Positions 54,505 through 62,987 of a DNA stretch of 64,000 nt are shown here, piece by piece; position 1 is the stretch's first letter, and the number at the start of each line of letters is the position of its first letter. Location of the stretch: contig NZ_CP071462.1 in NCBI RefSeq assembly GCF_017352155.2, forward strand, positions 1,302,001 through 1,366,000, written 5' to 3'. The stretch comes from Haloterrigena alkaliphila. Its GTDB lineage: Archaea; Halobacteriota; Halobacteria; Halobacteriales; Natrialbaceae. The notes beneath the pieces are model-generated. The model had not been told where the DNA came from, searched no databases, and worked only from the letters and a program-made list of their open reading frames with translations. The translations under genes and the position numbers were made by a program.

Positions 54505-55083
54505 ATGGACTATTCACTTGAGATAGATGGCACGCCGGAGACGGTACCGGGCGGCACCGGGGTGCTCCTTCTCCACCCGAGCACCGGGGAAACGGACCGT
54601 ATCGACACCGACTTTCTCAAAGTCGACACGGATCACTTCCTCGTCGTCTCCACGCGAACCACGGCCCGCGAAGTCAGACAGAAACTCGAGTACTACGACG
54701 TCGACGAGGACCGCGCCGAAATTCTGGACACGCTGAGCATCGAACACGGCTACTCGCGGCGCAAGAGCGACACCGTCCACTACGTCGCCGCCCCCGACGA
54801 CGTCGACGGGATCGTCGACCACATCGACGGCTTCCTCGACGCCCACGACGGCAAACTCCGGCTCAGTTTCGACTCCGTCACCGAACTCGCCTACTACGCC
54901 GGCGACGACCAGGCCCTCGAGGCGGTCGAACGCATCCTCGAGTTGCTCGATGAGTACGACGCCATCGGTCTCTTCCACGTCTCGGAAGAACCCCACGACG
55001 AGGCGCTCGTCGACGAGTTCCGCGAGCTGTTCGACGGGGTCATCGACCTCGACGAGGACGGCAGCATCGACGCCGAGTTCTGA
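54505..55083 (+). CDS. Conserved haloarchaeal hypothetical protein
   Basis: A 192-residue acidic protein. It has the look of an alpha/beta domain related to RecA/KaiC-like haloarchaeal sensors (TGVLLLHPSTGETDRIDTDFLKVDTDHFLVVSTRTTAREVRQKLEYYDVDEDRAEILDTLSIE ... FDSVTELAYYAGDDQALEAVERILELL), but no Walker motif is intact. The fold assignment is a guess. ATG 54505 has a TATTAAGT promoter about 34 bp upstream. It would lie downstream of the two iron-regulator boxes. Confidence 0.72.
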   Translation: MDYSLEIDGTPETVPGGTGVLLLHPSTGETDRIDTDFLKVDTDHFLVVSTRTTAREVRQKLEYYDVDEDRAEILDTLSIEHGYSRRKSDTVHYVAAPDDVDGIVDHIDGFLDAHDGKLRLSFDSVTELAYYAGDDQALEAVERILELLDEYDAIGLFHVSEEPHDEALVDEFRELFDGVIDLDEDGSIDAEF

Positions 55084-55127
55084 GAGTCGCAGTCGGAATC
55101 GCTTTTGGGCGGTGTATTGATGGCTCG

Positions 55128-55385
55128 TGCCGAGCGTCTCGTCGGAAATCGACGACGGAGCGAACCCCATCGTTTCCGGTGCAGCCGTCGACATCGCGAA
55201 CGTCGTGTCGAGTGAGGCGTGCTCGTACTCGTGGGCGAACTCGAGGTTGCGGACGAACTCGAGGAACCGATCGACCTCGTCGGTGCCCACGTGTGCACAA
55301 CAGACCCGCAGCTCGGGGTCGGACTCGAGCAGTTCCTCGAAGACGTCTCCGCCCACGTACGGACTCCCCTCGTACCCGCTATCCC
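55128..55385 (-). pseudogene. Amidohydrolase remnant
   Basis: The minus strand reads part of a TIM-barrel amidohydrolase (Amidohydro_2 type): GSPYVGGDVFEELLESDPELRVCCAHVGTDEVDRFLEFV, then LDTTFAMSTAAPETMGFAPSSISDETL. The first third of the barrel (metal HxH motif) and the last part are missing, and the block from residue ~64 to ~75 is altered. It sits in a 347 bp gap between two intact genes and has no start in context. It is a decayed gene fragment. Confidence 0.65.
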
Positions 55386-55430
55386 GCGGAATTATCACTG
55401 CCGAGGTGGAGAGAGCCGGTAGACCACCGC

Positions 55431-55814
55431 ATGGCACGGCCAGTAGAAGGTGAGACTCACACGTTCGAGCGGACGTTCACGACCGACGACGTCGAGCGGT
55501 TCGCGGACCTCTCCGGCGACAGACAGGACATCCACACCGAACCTGACGAGGAGGGCCGCCTGATGGTCCACGGACTGCTGACCGCGACCCTGCCGACGAA
55601 GATCGGCGGCGACCTCGAGGTGCTCGCCCAGCGGATGGACCTGGAGTTCGTCCGTCCGGTTTACACCGGCGAGCGGATCACCTGTAGGTGGACGTTCGAG
55701 TCCGTCGCGGAGCGCGACGATCGCTACGAGATCGTCGTCGACGTGAACTGCGAGAACGGGGACGGGAAAACGGTGCTGACCGGCAGTACCGAGGGACTCA
55801 TCTGGAGGGAATGA
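55431..55814 (+). CDS. MaoC-type hotdog dehydratase family protein
   Basis: A 127-residue hotdog-fold protein. The MaoC signature is near residues 20-40 (FTTDDVERFADLSGDRQDIHTEP, with D/H near the active-site loop) and LMVHGLLTATLPTKIGG; the second half has FVRPVYTGERITCRWTFESV. Such proteins hydrate enoyl-CoA thioesters; specificity is unknown. ATG 55431 was set from the start of the fold. No lipid genes are adjacent. Confidence 0.85.
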   Translation: MARPVEGETHTFERTFTTDDVERFADLSGDRQDIHTEPDEEGRLMVHGLLTATLPTKIGGDLEVLAQRMDLEFVRPVYTGERITCRWTFESVAERDDRYEIVVDVNCENGDGKTVLTGSTEGLIWRE

Positions 55815-55849
55815 TAGACGGCTTTGGCGTATTCCGGCGACCGCGATAG

Positions 55850-56030
55850 CAACCGCTCTGGGTTGTTGAGAACGGGGTAGGCCAGTCAGGTGAACGCCCG
55901 TGGTAACCCACGCGCGCTGAAAGGTAGCTGCTGGCCGTGCCGTCCTTTCCTCCTCGCGGGTGGCGCCATAAAACACCTCCGGTACGCGGATCGAGAGCGT
56001 GTCGGATTCCTTGAGGCAGAGCGAAGCGAG
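55850..56030 (+). other. Gap with a possible folded RNA segment
   Basis: GGCCAG (55882-55887) and CTGGCC (55932-55937) pair around a segment with an inner hairpin CGTGG-TAAC-CCACG. The flanks hold CGCGGGTGGCGCC and AAAACACC. The same region gives no protein. It could be a small structured RNA or a 3' region of the maoC transcript. I could not identify the class. Confidence 0.25.
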
Positions 56031-56032
56031 TC

Positions 56033-57682
56033 CTAGCTGAACTTCTGAACCGTCACGTCCAGCGTATCGAGGTCGACGATGGGCGCGTAGCCGGCGTCGG
56101 GGTCGATGTTGACGCTCTTCTGGAAGTCGGTCTGGGCCTGCCAACAGCCCGAATTGATGGCGAGGACGTTGTGGTACTTCCCGAATCCGAGTTTGTGGAC
56201 GTGGCCGGTGTGGAAGATGTCGGGCACCTCGTCGATGACGAGGTAGTCCTCCTCCTCCGGCGCGAGTCGCGTGTGACCCCCGAACTGCGGGGCGACGTGG
56301 CGCTTCTTGAGCAACTGGTACATCGCCTTGTGCGGGTCGTCGTAACTCGCCTTCTCCTCGGGAAGTTCGGCGATCACTTCGTCCAGGCTCACACCGTGGT
56401 ACATCAGCACGGAGACGCCCTCGAGGGTGACCGTCGAGGGGTTGCTCACGATCCGCGGATCGTGGGCGGACATGATCGCTCGCAGTTCCTCGTCGAACCC
56501 CGGTTGAGGCTCCGCGAGGCGGACCGCGTCGTGGTTTCCCGGGATCATGACGATCTCGAGGTCGCCGGGGACCTTCTTTAGGTACTCGTTGAACGCCTCG
56601 TACTGCTCGTAGATGTCGACGATGTCGAGTTCCTCGTCTTGGTTCGGGTAGACGCCGACGCCCTCGACCATGTCGCCGGCGATCAGCAGGTACTCGACGT
56701 GCTGGGCCTGCTCGGTGTGGAGCCAGTCGGCGAAGGCGTTCCAGGCGTCGGCCATGAACTCCTCGCTGCCGACGTGGATGTCGCTGATCAGCGCCGCCTG
56801 GACGTGGCGGTCGGCGGTCGAGGGTTCGTGCGTTCTGGGGATATCGGGGAAGTACATCGAGTCGACGAACGCGATCCCCGAGTCGTCCGCCAGCGTCCCC
56901 TCCATCGCCAGCACCTCGTCGCAGAGCAACTCGTCGACGAGATCGACGTACTCCCGGTCCTTCATCACCAGCCACGGGAAGGTTCCCGTCGCGTCCTCGA
57001 GTTCGATCAACCAGTGACCGCTGGCGGTCGAGCGGATGTCGTTGACCAGGCCGACCATCGCGACGTCGTCGCCGCCGGGCATGCTCTGGATGGCCGACGC
57101 CGGCCGGTGGTTGATCCGGCCGCGCAGTTTCGACCCCACGCGCTCGAGTCGATCCCGGAACACCGAGACGAAATCCTCGTACTCGCCGGTCCCCGTGCTT
57201 TCGCCGGTCATGTCGCCCGCGATCTCGAGGGAGCGCAACTCGGGATCGACCGATCGCTCGACCGTTACGCCCCCCTTCGTTTCGACTGGAGTATTCCCAC
57301 CCGTTGCCCCGTGATCTGCCGATTGGCCTCCAGTCGAAATTGAGGGATCTTCGGTCGCGTCTGGGGACGCATCGGCGCCTCGGTCGTCGTCCCCGAGCGA
57401 CGTGTCGAGAGCGCTTCCGGCGGCGCTCTCGTCAGTGGCGCGTTCGGTATCGGGGGCGCTACCGTCGCCGGCGGCAGGGTTGGCTGCCGGCGCGGCGGCG
57501 AGCGCCGCGTCGACGTGGTCGGTCCGGACGACCAGCGCGTCCTCGGGGAGGTCCTCGACGACGCGCTCGAGGGCCGCCTGCGGATCGTCGGCCGAGGCGA
57601 GCAGGGTCACGGCCTCGCGTTCGGCGTTGTAGCCGCGGCTCGTGAGTTCGCTGACGATCCTGGCCGTCGCCTCGAGTGGCAC
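56033..57682 (-). CDS. polB: DNA polymerase D small subunit (DP1)
   Basis: A 549-residue exonuclease subunit of the archaeal replicative polymerase PolD. An N-terminal helical domain is followed by a disordered acidic linker (residues ~65-165), an OB fold and the calcineurin-like exonuclease with ISDIHVGSEEF near residue 310, IAGDMVEGVG near 350, GNHDAVRLAEP near 385 and HTGHVHKLG near 505. GTG 57682 starts VPLEATARIVSELTSRGYNA, the family's beginning, 25-35 bp downstream of a TATCCTTTTCTC promoter; the longer frame to 57787 lies beyond it. The linker carries two ORB-like elements in inverted orientation (57271 and 57327). Confidence 0.95.
   Translation of the reverse strand: MPLEATARIVSELTSRGYNAEREAVTLLASADDPQAALERVVEDLPEDALVVRTDHVDAALAAAPAANPAAGDGSAPDTERATDESAAGSALDTSLGDDDRGADASPDATEDPSISTGGQSADHGATGGNTPVETKGGVTVERSVDPELRSLEIAGDMTGESTGTGEYEDFVSVFRDRLERVGSKLRGRINHRPASAIQSMPGGDDVAMVGLVNDIRSTASGHWLIELEDATGTFPWLVMKDREYVDLVDELLCDEVLAMEGTLADDSGIAFVDSMYFPDIPRTHEPSTADRHVQAALISDIHVGSEEFMADAWNAFADWLHTEQAQHVEYLLIAGDMVEGVGVYPNQDEELDIVDIYEQYEAFNEYLKKVPGDLEIVMIPGNHDAVRLAEPQPGFDEELRAIMSAHDPRIVSNPSTVTLEGVSVLMYHGVSLDEVIAELPEEKASYDDPHKAMYQLLKKRHVAPQFGGHTRLAPEEEDYLVIDEVPDIFHTGHVHKLGFGKYHNVLAINSGCWQAQTDFQKSVNIDPDAGYAPIVDLDTLDVTVQKFS
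57271..57347. repeat. Inverted pair of ORB-like elements inside the DP1 linker
   Basis: CCCCTTCGTTTCGACTGGAG (57272-57291) and CCTCCAGTCGAAATTGAGGG (57327-57346) are opposite copies of the origin box, 35 bp apart. On the coding (minus) strand they encode NTPVETKGG and SISTGG in the linker. Confidence 0.65.
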
Positions 57683-57990
57683 ACCCCTCGCATTCGTGAG
57701 CGGGGAGAAAAGGATACCGTAATTGGCGTCCGTGGCCGGTGGGGGGCCACCTGAAGCGAGACGGACCAGTAGCGTTATTTCCATCAAATTCGTACCAGAT
57801 ACAATGTTGATCGCTCACGCTCTCAGCGATAGAGCCTGCGACGAATTCGACGGGCGCGAAGACGGAATCGGTGACTCCGACCGGACGACTACCGACGCCC
57901 GAATCGGTGCAATCCCGGTGGGAACAGCCGGAATCAGTGACGATTACTGGAGCAGAAGGTTGATTGGGTGGCCCGGCAAAACGGGTGACG

Positions 57991-58995
57991 ATGAGCGGTT
58001 CTAACCGCGGCGACCCTCCCGACGGACCCGGTGACGACGGCAATTCCGATTCCGCCACCGATCGGCCGGCCCGGAACGGGACCGACGACCCGGCGACCGA
58101 CGACGGGCCGGCTGACGCCGGGACCTCGTCGAATCCACGCGAAGCCGACGGGTCCGGCGCCGAGACGGACGGCGATCCCGTGACGATCGAGGACGACGGC
58201 GCCGTCCGCTGGTTTCTCAACTCGCAGGACGGCAACGTCATCTTCGTTCGGGACGTGTTGAGCAGCGTCGCGATCGTCGCGGTCGTCGGCCTGCTGCTGT
58301 TCGCGGTCAGCGGCGTCTGGCCGCCGCTGGTCGCCGTCGAGAGCGGCAGCATGGAGCCGAACATGGAGCGGGGCGACCTCATCTTCGTCGTCGACGACGA
58401 TCGGTACGCCGGCGACGGGGCCACGGACGGTACCGGAGTGGTCACGCTCGAGAACGGCCAGGACAGCGGTCACGATAAATTCGGCAATCCCGGCGACGTG
58501 ATCGTCTTCCAGCCGAACGGAAACGACCGCCAGACGCCGATAATCCATCGCGCCCACTTCTGGGTCGAAGAAGACGAGAACTGGGTCGACACCAAGGCAG
58601 ACGAGGACCTCGTGGGTGATCTCACCTGCGAGGACGTCGACGACAGGATCTGTCCGGCGGATCACGCCGGATTCATCACGAAAGGCGACGCGAACCCCAG
58701 CTACGACCAACTGTCCCAGAGAGGGCCGGGAGGACCGAGAACGCACATCGTGAAGCCCGAGTGGATCGCCGGCAAGGCGATGTTCCGCATCCCGTGGCTC
58801 GGACACGTCCGCCTCGCGTTCGACAGCCTCTTCGGCGGGATGGTCGTTCCCTCGCCGCTGATCGACGGGACATCGACGCAGACGCCGACCGCCGGTCCGG
58901 AAGCGACATCCCCGGGAGCCGAATTCGCCGGCGTAACCGGCGTCGCCGGTGTCGGCGCCGGCGCCGTCGTCGCCGTCGGACGCTACCGGAACTGA
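57991..58995 (+). CDS. sec11: Signal peptidase I (S26B, Sec11-type)
   Basis: A 334-residue membrane protease that removes Sec signal peptides. The first ~85 residues are acidic and disordered, followed by a membrane segment (FVRDVLSSVAIVAVVGLLLF), the catalytic Ser in VESGSMEPNMERGDLI (near residue 120), and the archaeal His in TPIIHRAHFW (near residue 185), with the Asp region GFITKGDANPSYDQ near 228. A C-terminal membrane segment (TGVAGVGAGAVVAVG) ends it. It is longer than usual because of the N-terminal extension. ATG 57991 lies just after the DP1 gene, divergent. Confidence 0.93.
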   Translation: MSGSNRGDPPDGPGDDGNSDSATDRPARNGTDDPATDDGPADAGTSSNPREADGSGAETDGDPVTIEDDGAVRWFLNSQDGNVIFVRDVLSSVAIVAVVGLLLFAVSGVWPPLVAVESGSMEPNMERGDLIFVVDDDRYAGDGATDGTGVVTLENGQDSGHDKFGNPGDVIVFQPNGNDRQTPIIHRAHFWVEEDENWVDTKADEDLVGDLTCEDVDDRICPADHAGFITKGDANPSYDQLSQRGPGGPRTHIVKPEWIAGKAMFRIPWLGHVRLAFDSLFGGMVVPSPLIDGTSTQTPTAGPEATSPGAEFAGVTGVAGVGAGAVVAVGRYRN

Positions 58996-59144
58996 ACCGG
59001 CGTTTCGGCCGCAGTCGAAGCGTCCCGCGGCCGTACTCGAACGCGACAGGAATTGACGACGCTATCGACGGCAGACGGCTCTCCTCCGCGTTCTCCCTGC
59101 TCGAGTCGAAACGACGGGCTCCCGATTCACGCGTCAACCATGAT

Positions 59145-59606
59145 CTACGCGTCGGTCTCGATCTCGAGTCGAAGCGACTCGCCGTTCTGGACCTCGTAGG
59201 TCGTCGGGTCCACCACCTCGTCGTCGACGAGAAACGTGATCGCCGTGCTCGAGTCGCGACCGTCGTACTCGGTTCCGTCGACGGTCACGACGTGAGCGTC
59301 CTCCCGATTCGCGTAGGCGAAGCGGGGGAGCAGATCGATCCCCTCGGCGAACGTCACGGGTTCCTCGCCCTCCATGTACCAGTACTCGTCGCGCTCGTGG
59401 AGGTGAAAGGCGACGGAGTCGTTGTCGACGTTCTCCGCCTGAAATCGATCCGCGGAGAGGTCGACCGGATCGCCGTCGACGACCACCGAGAGTTCGCCGC
59501 GGTCGAACTCGACCTCGCCGTCCGTGAAGACGCACCCGGCGAGGGCGACGAGGCTGGCCGTCGCGGCACCGAGCGTCCGTCGCCTCGTGAGGGGCCGTCG
59601 CTTCAT
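59145..59606 (-). CDS. Small secreted lipoprotein
   Basis: A 153-residue exported protein. The first 25 residues form an RR-containing signal (MKRRPLTRRRTLGAATASLVALAGC) with the lipobox Cys at about residue 25. The rest is an acidic beta-rich domain (GELSVVVDGDPVDLSADRFQ...RFAYANREDAHVVTVDGTEYDG). No enzymatic motif is visible. It is preceded downstream of sec11 by a variant of the origin-type motif (59101-59120), TCGAGTCGAAACGACGGGC. Confidence 0.8.
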   Translation of the reverse strand: MKRRPLTRRRTLGAATASLVALAGCVFTDGEVEFDRGELSVVVDGDPVDLSADRFQAENVDNDSVAFHLHERDEYWYMEGEEPVTFAEGIDLLPRFAYANREDAHVVTVDGTEYDGRDSSTAITFLVDDEVVDPTTYEVQNGESLRLEIETDA

Positions 59607-59688
59607 GTGGAATCGGGATACGACGTAGATCGACCTCGAATCCTCGCGTCGGATCGTGGTCGTGTGACCCCGAGCAGTTCTCGAGGCG

Positions 59689-61500
59689 TCACGATCCGTT
59701 CTCGAAGCGCGCCTGCACGAACGGTTGGATGTCGTCGATGTCGCTCAGCCGCGAGTCCGAGAGGAGGACGGCCTCCGTCTCCTCGATGGGTACGGAGAGG
59801 CTGATCTCCTTGGTCCGGCCGTAGCGCCCCTTCGAGACGACGACGGCGTTGACGATCCCGAGCATGTCGAGTTCGCTGATGAGGTCCGTGACCCGTCGCT
59901 GGGTGAGCACGTCGGCGTCGATCTCCTCGCAGAGGCGCTTGTAGATGTTGAACACCTCGCCCGTGTTGATGCTGTGAACGCCGTTCTTCTCGAGGAGGAT
60001 GATCGCGAAGAGGACGAGTTTCGACTGCGTGGGGAGGGTGCGGACGACCTCGACGACGCGGTCGAGTTCGATCTTGTCCTGGGCCTGCCGGACGTGCTCC
60101 TCGACGATGGTCTCGGTCTGGGAGCGTTCGGCCAGTTCGCCCGCGGTCCGGAGGAGGTCGAGCGCGCGGCGCGCGTCCCCGTGTTCCTGCGCGGCGAAGG
60201 CCGCACACAGCGGGATCACGTCGTCGGAGAGCGCGCCGCCCTTGAACGCGACCTCCGAGCGGTGCTCGAGAATGTCCCGCAGCTGGTTGGCGTCGTAGGG
60301 CGGGAAGACGATCTCCTCCTCGCCGAGGGATGACTTGACGCGGGGGTCGAGGAAGTCGGTGAACTTCAAGTCGTTCGAGATGCCGATGATCGAGACCCGG
60401 GAGTTCTCGAGTTCGGAGTTCATCCGCGAGAGGTTGTAGAGGGTGTCGTCGCCGCTCTTCTCGACGAGTTTGTCGATCTCGTCTAACATGATGACGACGA
60501 CCCGCTCGTCGTAGTCGACGGCGTCGAAGAAGACGCTGTAAACCCGATCGGTCGGCCACCCGGTCATCGGGACCTCCTCGAAGGACTCCTTGTCGTCCTC
60601 GAGGTCCTCGATCCGGGCCTCGACCGCGGCGCGGGACTCGAATCCGGTCGACGCGAGTGGATGTTCCGGTTGACGGTCGTCGGTCGAATCGGTCGGCGGG
60701 TTCGACTCGATTCCGTCCGTCTCGGTTCCGTCCGACTGGAACTCGTCGGTCAGGTCGCCGTCGGTGGTGTCGCTTGCTGCTCCGTCGGCCGTCGCCGATG
60801 TATCCGGATTGTCCGAAGACCCCTCCGTTTCGACTGGAGAATCACGAGACTCGTCGTCGGTCGTGGTTCCAGTCGAACTGTCCGATTCGTCGGAATCGGG
60901 TGCCGACTCGAGCGCGTCGAACTCCTCGAAGAGTCCGTCCTCGTCGCCGGCGTCGGCCGCCGAATCGGCTTCCGCAGCGGCTTCGTACTCGTCGACGGCC
61001 TCGAGCAGGCGCTCGAGTTCCTCGACCTGCTCGTCGATGCGGGCCTCGTTCTTCTCGATGAACTTGTTCGCCAACTGGGCGAGCACCCGGTACTGGGTGT
61101 CCGTGACCTCGCAGTTGATGTACTCGACGTCACACGGGACGCTGTACTTCTGGGAGGTGCTCTCGAGTTCCTTGCTGACGAACTTCGCGCTCGCGGTCTT
61201 TCCGGTTCCGGTCTTCCCGTAGATCAGGATGTTCGACGGGGTTTCGCCGCGCAGCGCGGCGACCAGGATCGTCGCCATCTTGTTGATCTGGTCGCTCCGG
61301 TGTGGGAGCTCGTGTGGCGTATAGGACGGCCGAAGCACTTCCTTGTTCTCGAAGATCGGTTCGCCGCTGAGCAAGTCGTCGAACAATCCCTGACTCGATT
61401 CCTCCTCGGCGAGGTCGGCGCTATCGAAGGTCGAGAACTCCCGTTTCTCGTCGATATCGACCGGCTCCGAGCCCGTGGGTTCTGATTCTTCGTCTGACAT
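59689..61500 (-). CDS. orc1: Orc1/Cdc6 replication initiator
   Basis: A 603-residue AAA+ initiator that binds origin recognition boxes. Walker A YGKTGTGKT is near residue 95, Walker B VVVIMLDEIDKL near 330, sensor 1 and the wing domain follow (TQRRVTDLISELDMLGIVNAV near 545). An acidic insertion of about 130 residues (from about 155 to about 290, Asp/Ser/Thr-rich) separates Walker A from Walker B, so the protein is longer than usual Orc1. This insertion carries an inverted pair of ORB-like elements (60819-60880). The gene faces away from the origin. An ORB lies in its 5' region. Confidence 0.96.
   Translation of the reverse strand: MSDEESEPTGSEPVDIDEKREFSTFDSADLAEEESSQGLFDDLLSGEPIFENKEVLRPSYTPHELPHRSDQINKMATILVAALRGETPSNILIYGKTGTGKTASAKFVSKELESTSQKYSVPCDVEYINCEVTDTQYRVLAQLANKFIEKNEARIDEQVEELERLLEAVDEYEAAAEADSAADAGDEDGLFEEFDALESAPDSDESDSSTGTTTDDESRDSPVETEGSSDNPDTSATADGAASDTTDGDLTDEFQSDGTETDGIESNPPTDSTDDRQPEHPLASTGFESRAAVEARIEDLEDDKESFEEVPMTGWPTDRVYSVFFDAVDYDERVVVIMLDEIDKLVEKSGDDTLYNLSRMNSELENSRVSIIGISNDLKFTDFLDPRVKSSLGEEEIVFPPYDANQLRDILEHRSEVAFKGGALSDDVIPLCAAFAAQEHGDARRALDLLRTAGELAERSQTETIVEEHVRQAQDKIELDRVVEVVRTLPTQSKLVLFAIILLEKNGVHSINTGEVFNIYKRLCEEIDADVLTQRRVTDLISELDMLGIVNAVVVSKGRYGRTKEISLSVPIEETEAVLLSDSRLSDIDDIQPFVQARFENGS
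60819..60880. repeat. ORB-like elements inside orc1
   Basis: CCCCTCCGTTTCGACTGGAG (60820-60839) and the opposite half TTCCAGTCGAACTG (60867-60880) lie 27 bp apart in the acidic insertion. On the coding strand they give SSTGTT and DSPVETEG. They are in frame and in the same arrangement as in DP1. Confidence 0.6.
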
Positions 61501-61513
61501 CCGTCGTATACAT

Positions 61514-61534
61514 ACCCCCTCGTTTCGAGTGGAA
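61514..61534 (-). promoter_or_regulatory. ORB box in orc1 5' region
   Basis: On the minus strand it is TTCCACTCGAAACGAGGGGG, 14-34 bp before ATG 61500. It overlaps where transcription of orc1 should begin, so Orc1 could control its own gene. Confidence 0.65.
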
Positions 61535-62428
61535 TGCCGGGCCAGAAAGCAGGAATATCGCTCGGTTAGTGGTCCGAATCGGCCATCCCACTACAGTGCG
61601 TCCCCGGCCCGGGTCCAGTTGATGCAACCGAAACAGAGGAAAACCACGCTATTAAATTCTTCCCTTCACACTGCACCGACCCTCCCAGGAGAGATTGGTT
61701 GAGCCTCGAGAACGGCTAAAACGGGCAAATTGCCGAACTATAGACAATTCGCAAGGCGGCGGACGGTATCGTGACGTCCGTTTCAGGTCGATATGTGACT
61801 CACGAATGGATGGTATTGTTGGATATGTGATTGTTCGGTTCTCAGAATGGAATCGGGGAAACGAAGCGACGGCTGATGCGAACGGATCCACATCCTCTCC
61901 GAAGAGAGACGCTCATTCGAGCATCTATATTGGTGATACGCGCGAGCGTTGCTAACGCGCGGAGATATCTCGAAGCCTCGGAGTGATATCGATTGCGGCT
62001 CTGCGAACGATCGACGATCGTCTTCATCGAAGCGCTGGGGCCACCCGCGAGACGCAAGATGACACAGTCAAGAGAGACCGTAGTCAGGAAATGACGGAGT
62101 CGTCCAGCATGCAGTCGTCGACCCCGGGGATGAATTCACGAGACCAGACGGAGGGCGACGCGGATTGGTTCGAGTCGAGAACCGACTCGAGCACGCAATG
62201 CGGTCCAACTGCTTGACGTGATCTGCAGTCCCACTGGTAGACGTGATCGGAAACGGGTGAGCCGCTGACGGGTGATGGATTGGAATCGACGATCGAATCG
62301 TATCGATTCGGATCCGATCAAGGCGAATCGACGGAATCGTTCGTCCATCACTGAGAGCGAATTAGGAAGGATTCGTTCAGCGGAATAGATGTGATCTGTT
62401 TGTGTGATCTGGTTGACTGGTAACGTGG

Positions 62429-62630
62429 CTAGCCCCCCACCCCTTCGTTTCAGGTGGAACGCGGAGAAGGAGGGGGTGGGGGGAGAGGGGTGTTCTAGGA
62501 CAGGCAGTTTTATCTATCTGGGGAAGAAACTCGGTCCGTAGCACTAGCAAAGCGAATATTTTACTAGATCGGTTAGATACTGTTACTAGTTTCTGCTAGA
62601 ATAGCTCTATTTGACGACCCATGTTACTAG
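62429..62630. other. CTAG-rich, AT-rich segment (possible unwinding element)
   Basis: Seven CTAG sites occur at 62429, 62495, 62544, 62564, 62586, 62596 and 62627. Three are within TTACTAG repeats. The segment from 62540 to 62625 is the most AT-rich of the origin and lies between the two inverted ORB boxes. Confidence 0.6.
62433..62460 (-). promoter_or_regulatory. ORB box with G-string (left)
   Basis: The plus strand reads six C's, then ACCCCTTCGTTTCAGGTGGA and AC. On the minus strand this is TTCCACCTGAAACGAAGGGG followed by TGGGGGG. The G-string points left. Confidence 0.75.
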
Positions 62631-62754
62631 AACTCTCTCAACCCTCGAGTTCATCGGCTTCACCGTCTCTCTGGACTGCTCGTGGACGGCTGGCAGTGTC
62701 GTATCGGGCTATCGGCGGCGATCATCACCGAACACTCACCCACACCCTCACTAC

Positions 62755-62784
62755 TCTCCAGTCGAAACGAAGGGGTGGGGGTGG
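62755..62784 (+). promoter_or_regulatory. ORB box with G-string (right)
   Basis: TCTCCAGTCGAAACGAAGGG with following GTGGGGGTGG. It is in the opposite orientation to the box at 62433, so the two flank the AT-rich segment as in an initiator-binding array. Confidence 0.75.
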
Positions 62785-62873
62785 TTCGGGCGAACAACAG
62801 AGACCGCTCGATCGGTTTGCCATCCAGTTCGGTTCCGTCTCGAGAGCTTTCCCATCTCTGCTTCGGTCACGGC

Positions 62874-62903
62874 TGGTACCACATCACAGATCAATTGGTA
62901 CCA
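62874..62903. repeat. 22-bp direct repeat with TGGTACCA palindrome
   Basis: TGGTACCACATCACA starts at 62874 and TGGTACCATCTCACA at 62896. The 8-bp palindrome TGGTACCA recurs 22 bp apart in the origin. Confidence 0.6.
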
Positions 62904-62955
62904 TCTCACATTCTCTCCGCTCGAACGGAGGTACTGATACACGCTCACACACTCC

Positions 62956-62987
62956 CTCGTTCACTCGTTCACTCGTTCACTGGTTCC
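62956..62987 (+). repeat. CTCGTTCA tandem repeat (3.5 copies)
   Basis: Three exact copies of the octamer CTCGTTCA and a partial fourth (CTGGTTCC). It lies on the right side of the origin. Confidence 0.7.

Noticed and set aside
57804-58004. Frame starting ATGTTGATCGCTCACGC before the signal peptidase gene
   Set aside because: The predicted protein overlaps the signal peptidase start and shows no family match; the DNA reads as promoter region.
61695-62216. Two open frames (86 and 77 codons) inside the origin
   Set aside because: Codon use is unlike neighbouring genes, there are no recognisable domains, and both overlap the AT-rich non-coding origin region.
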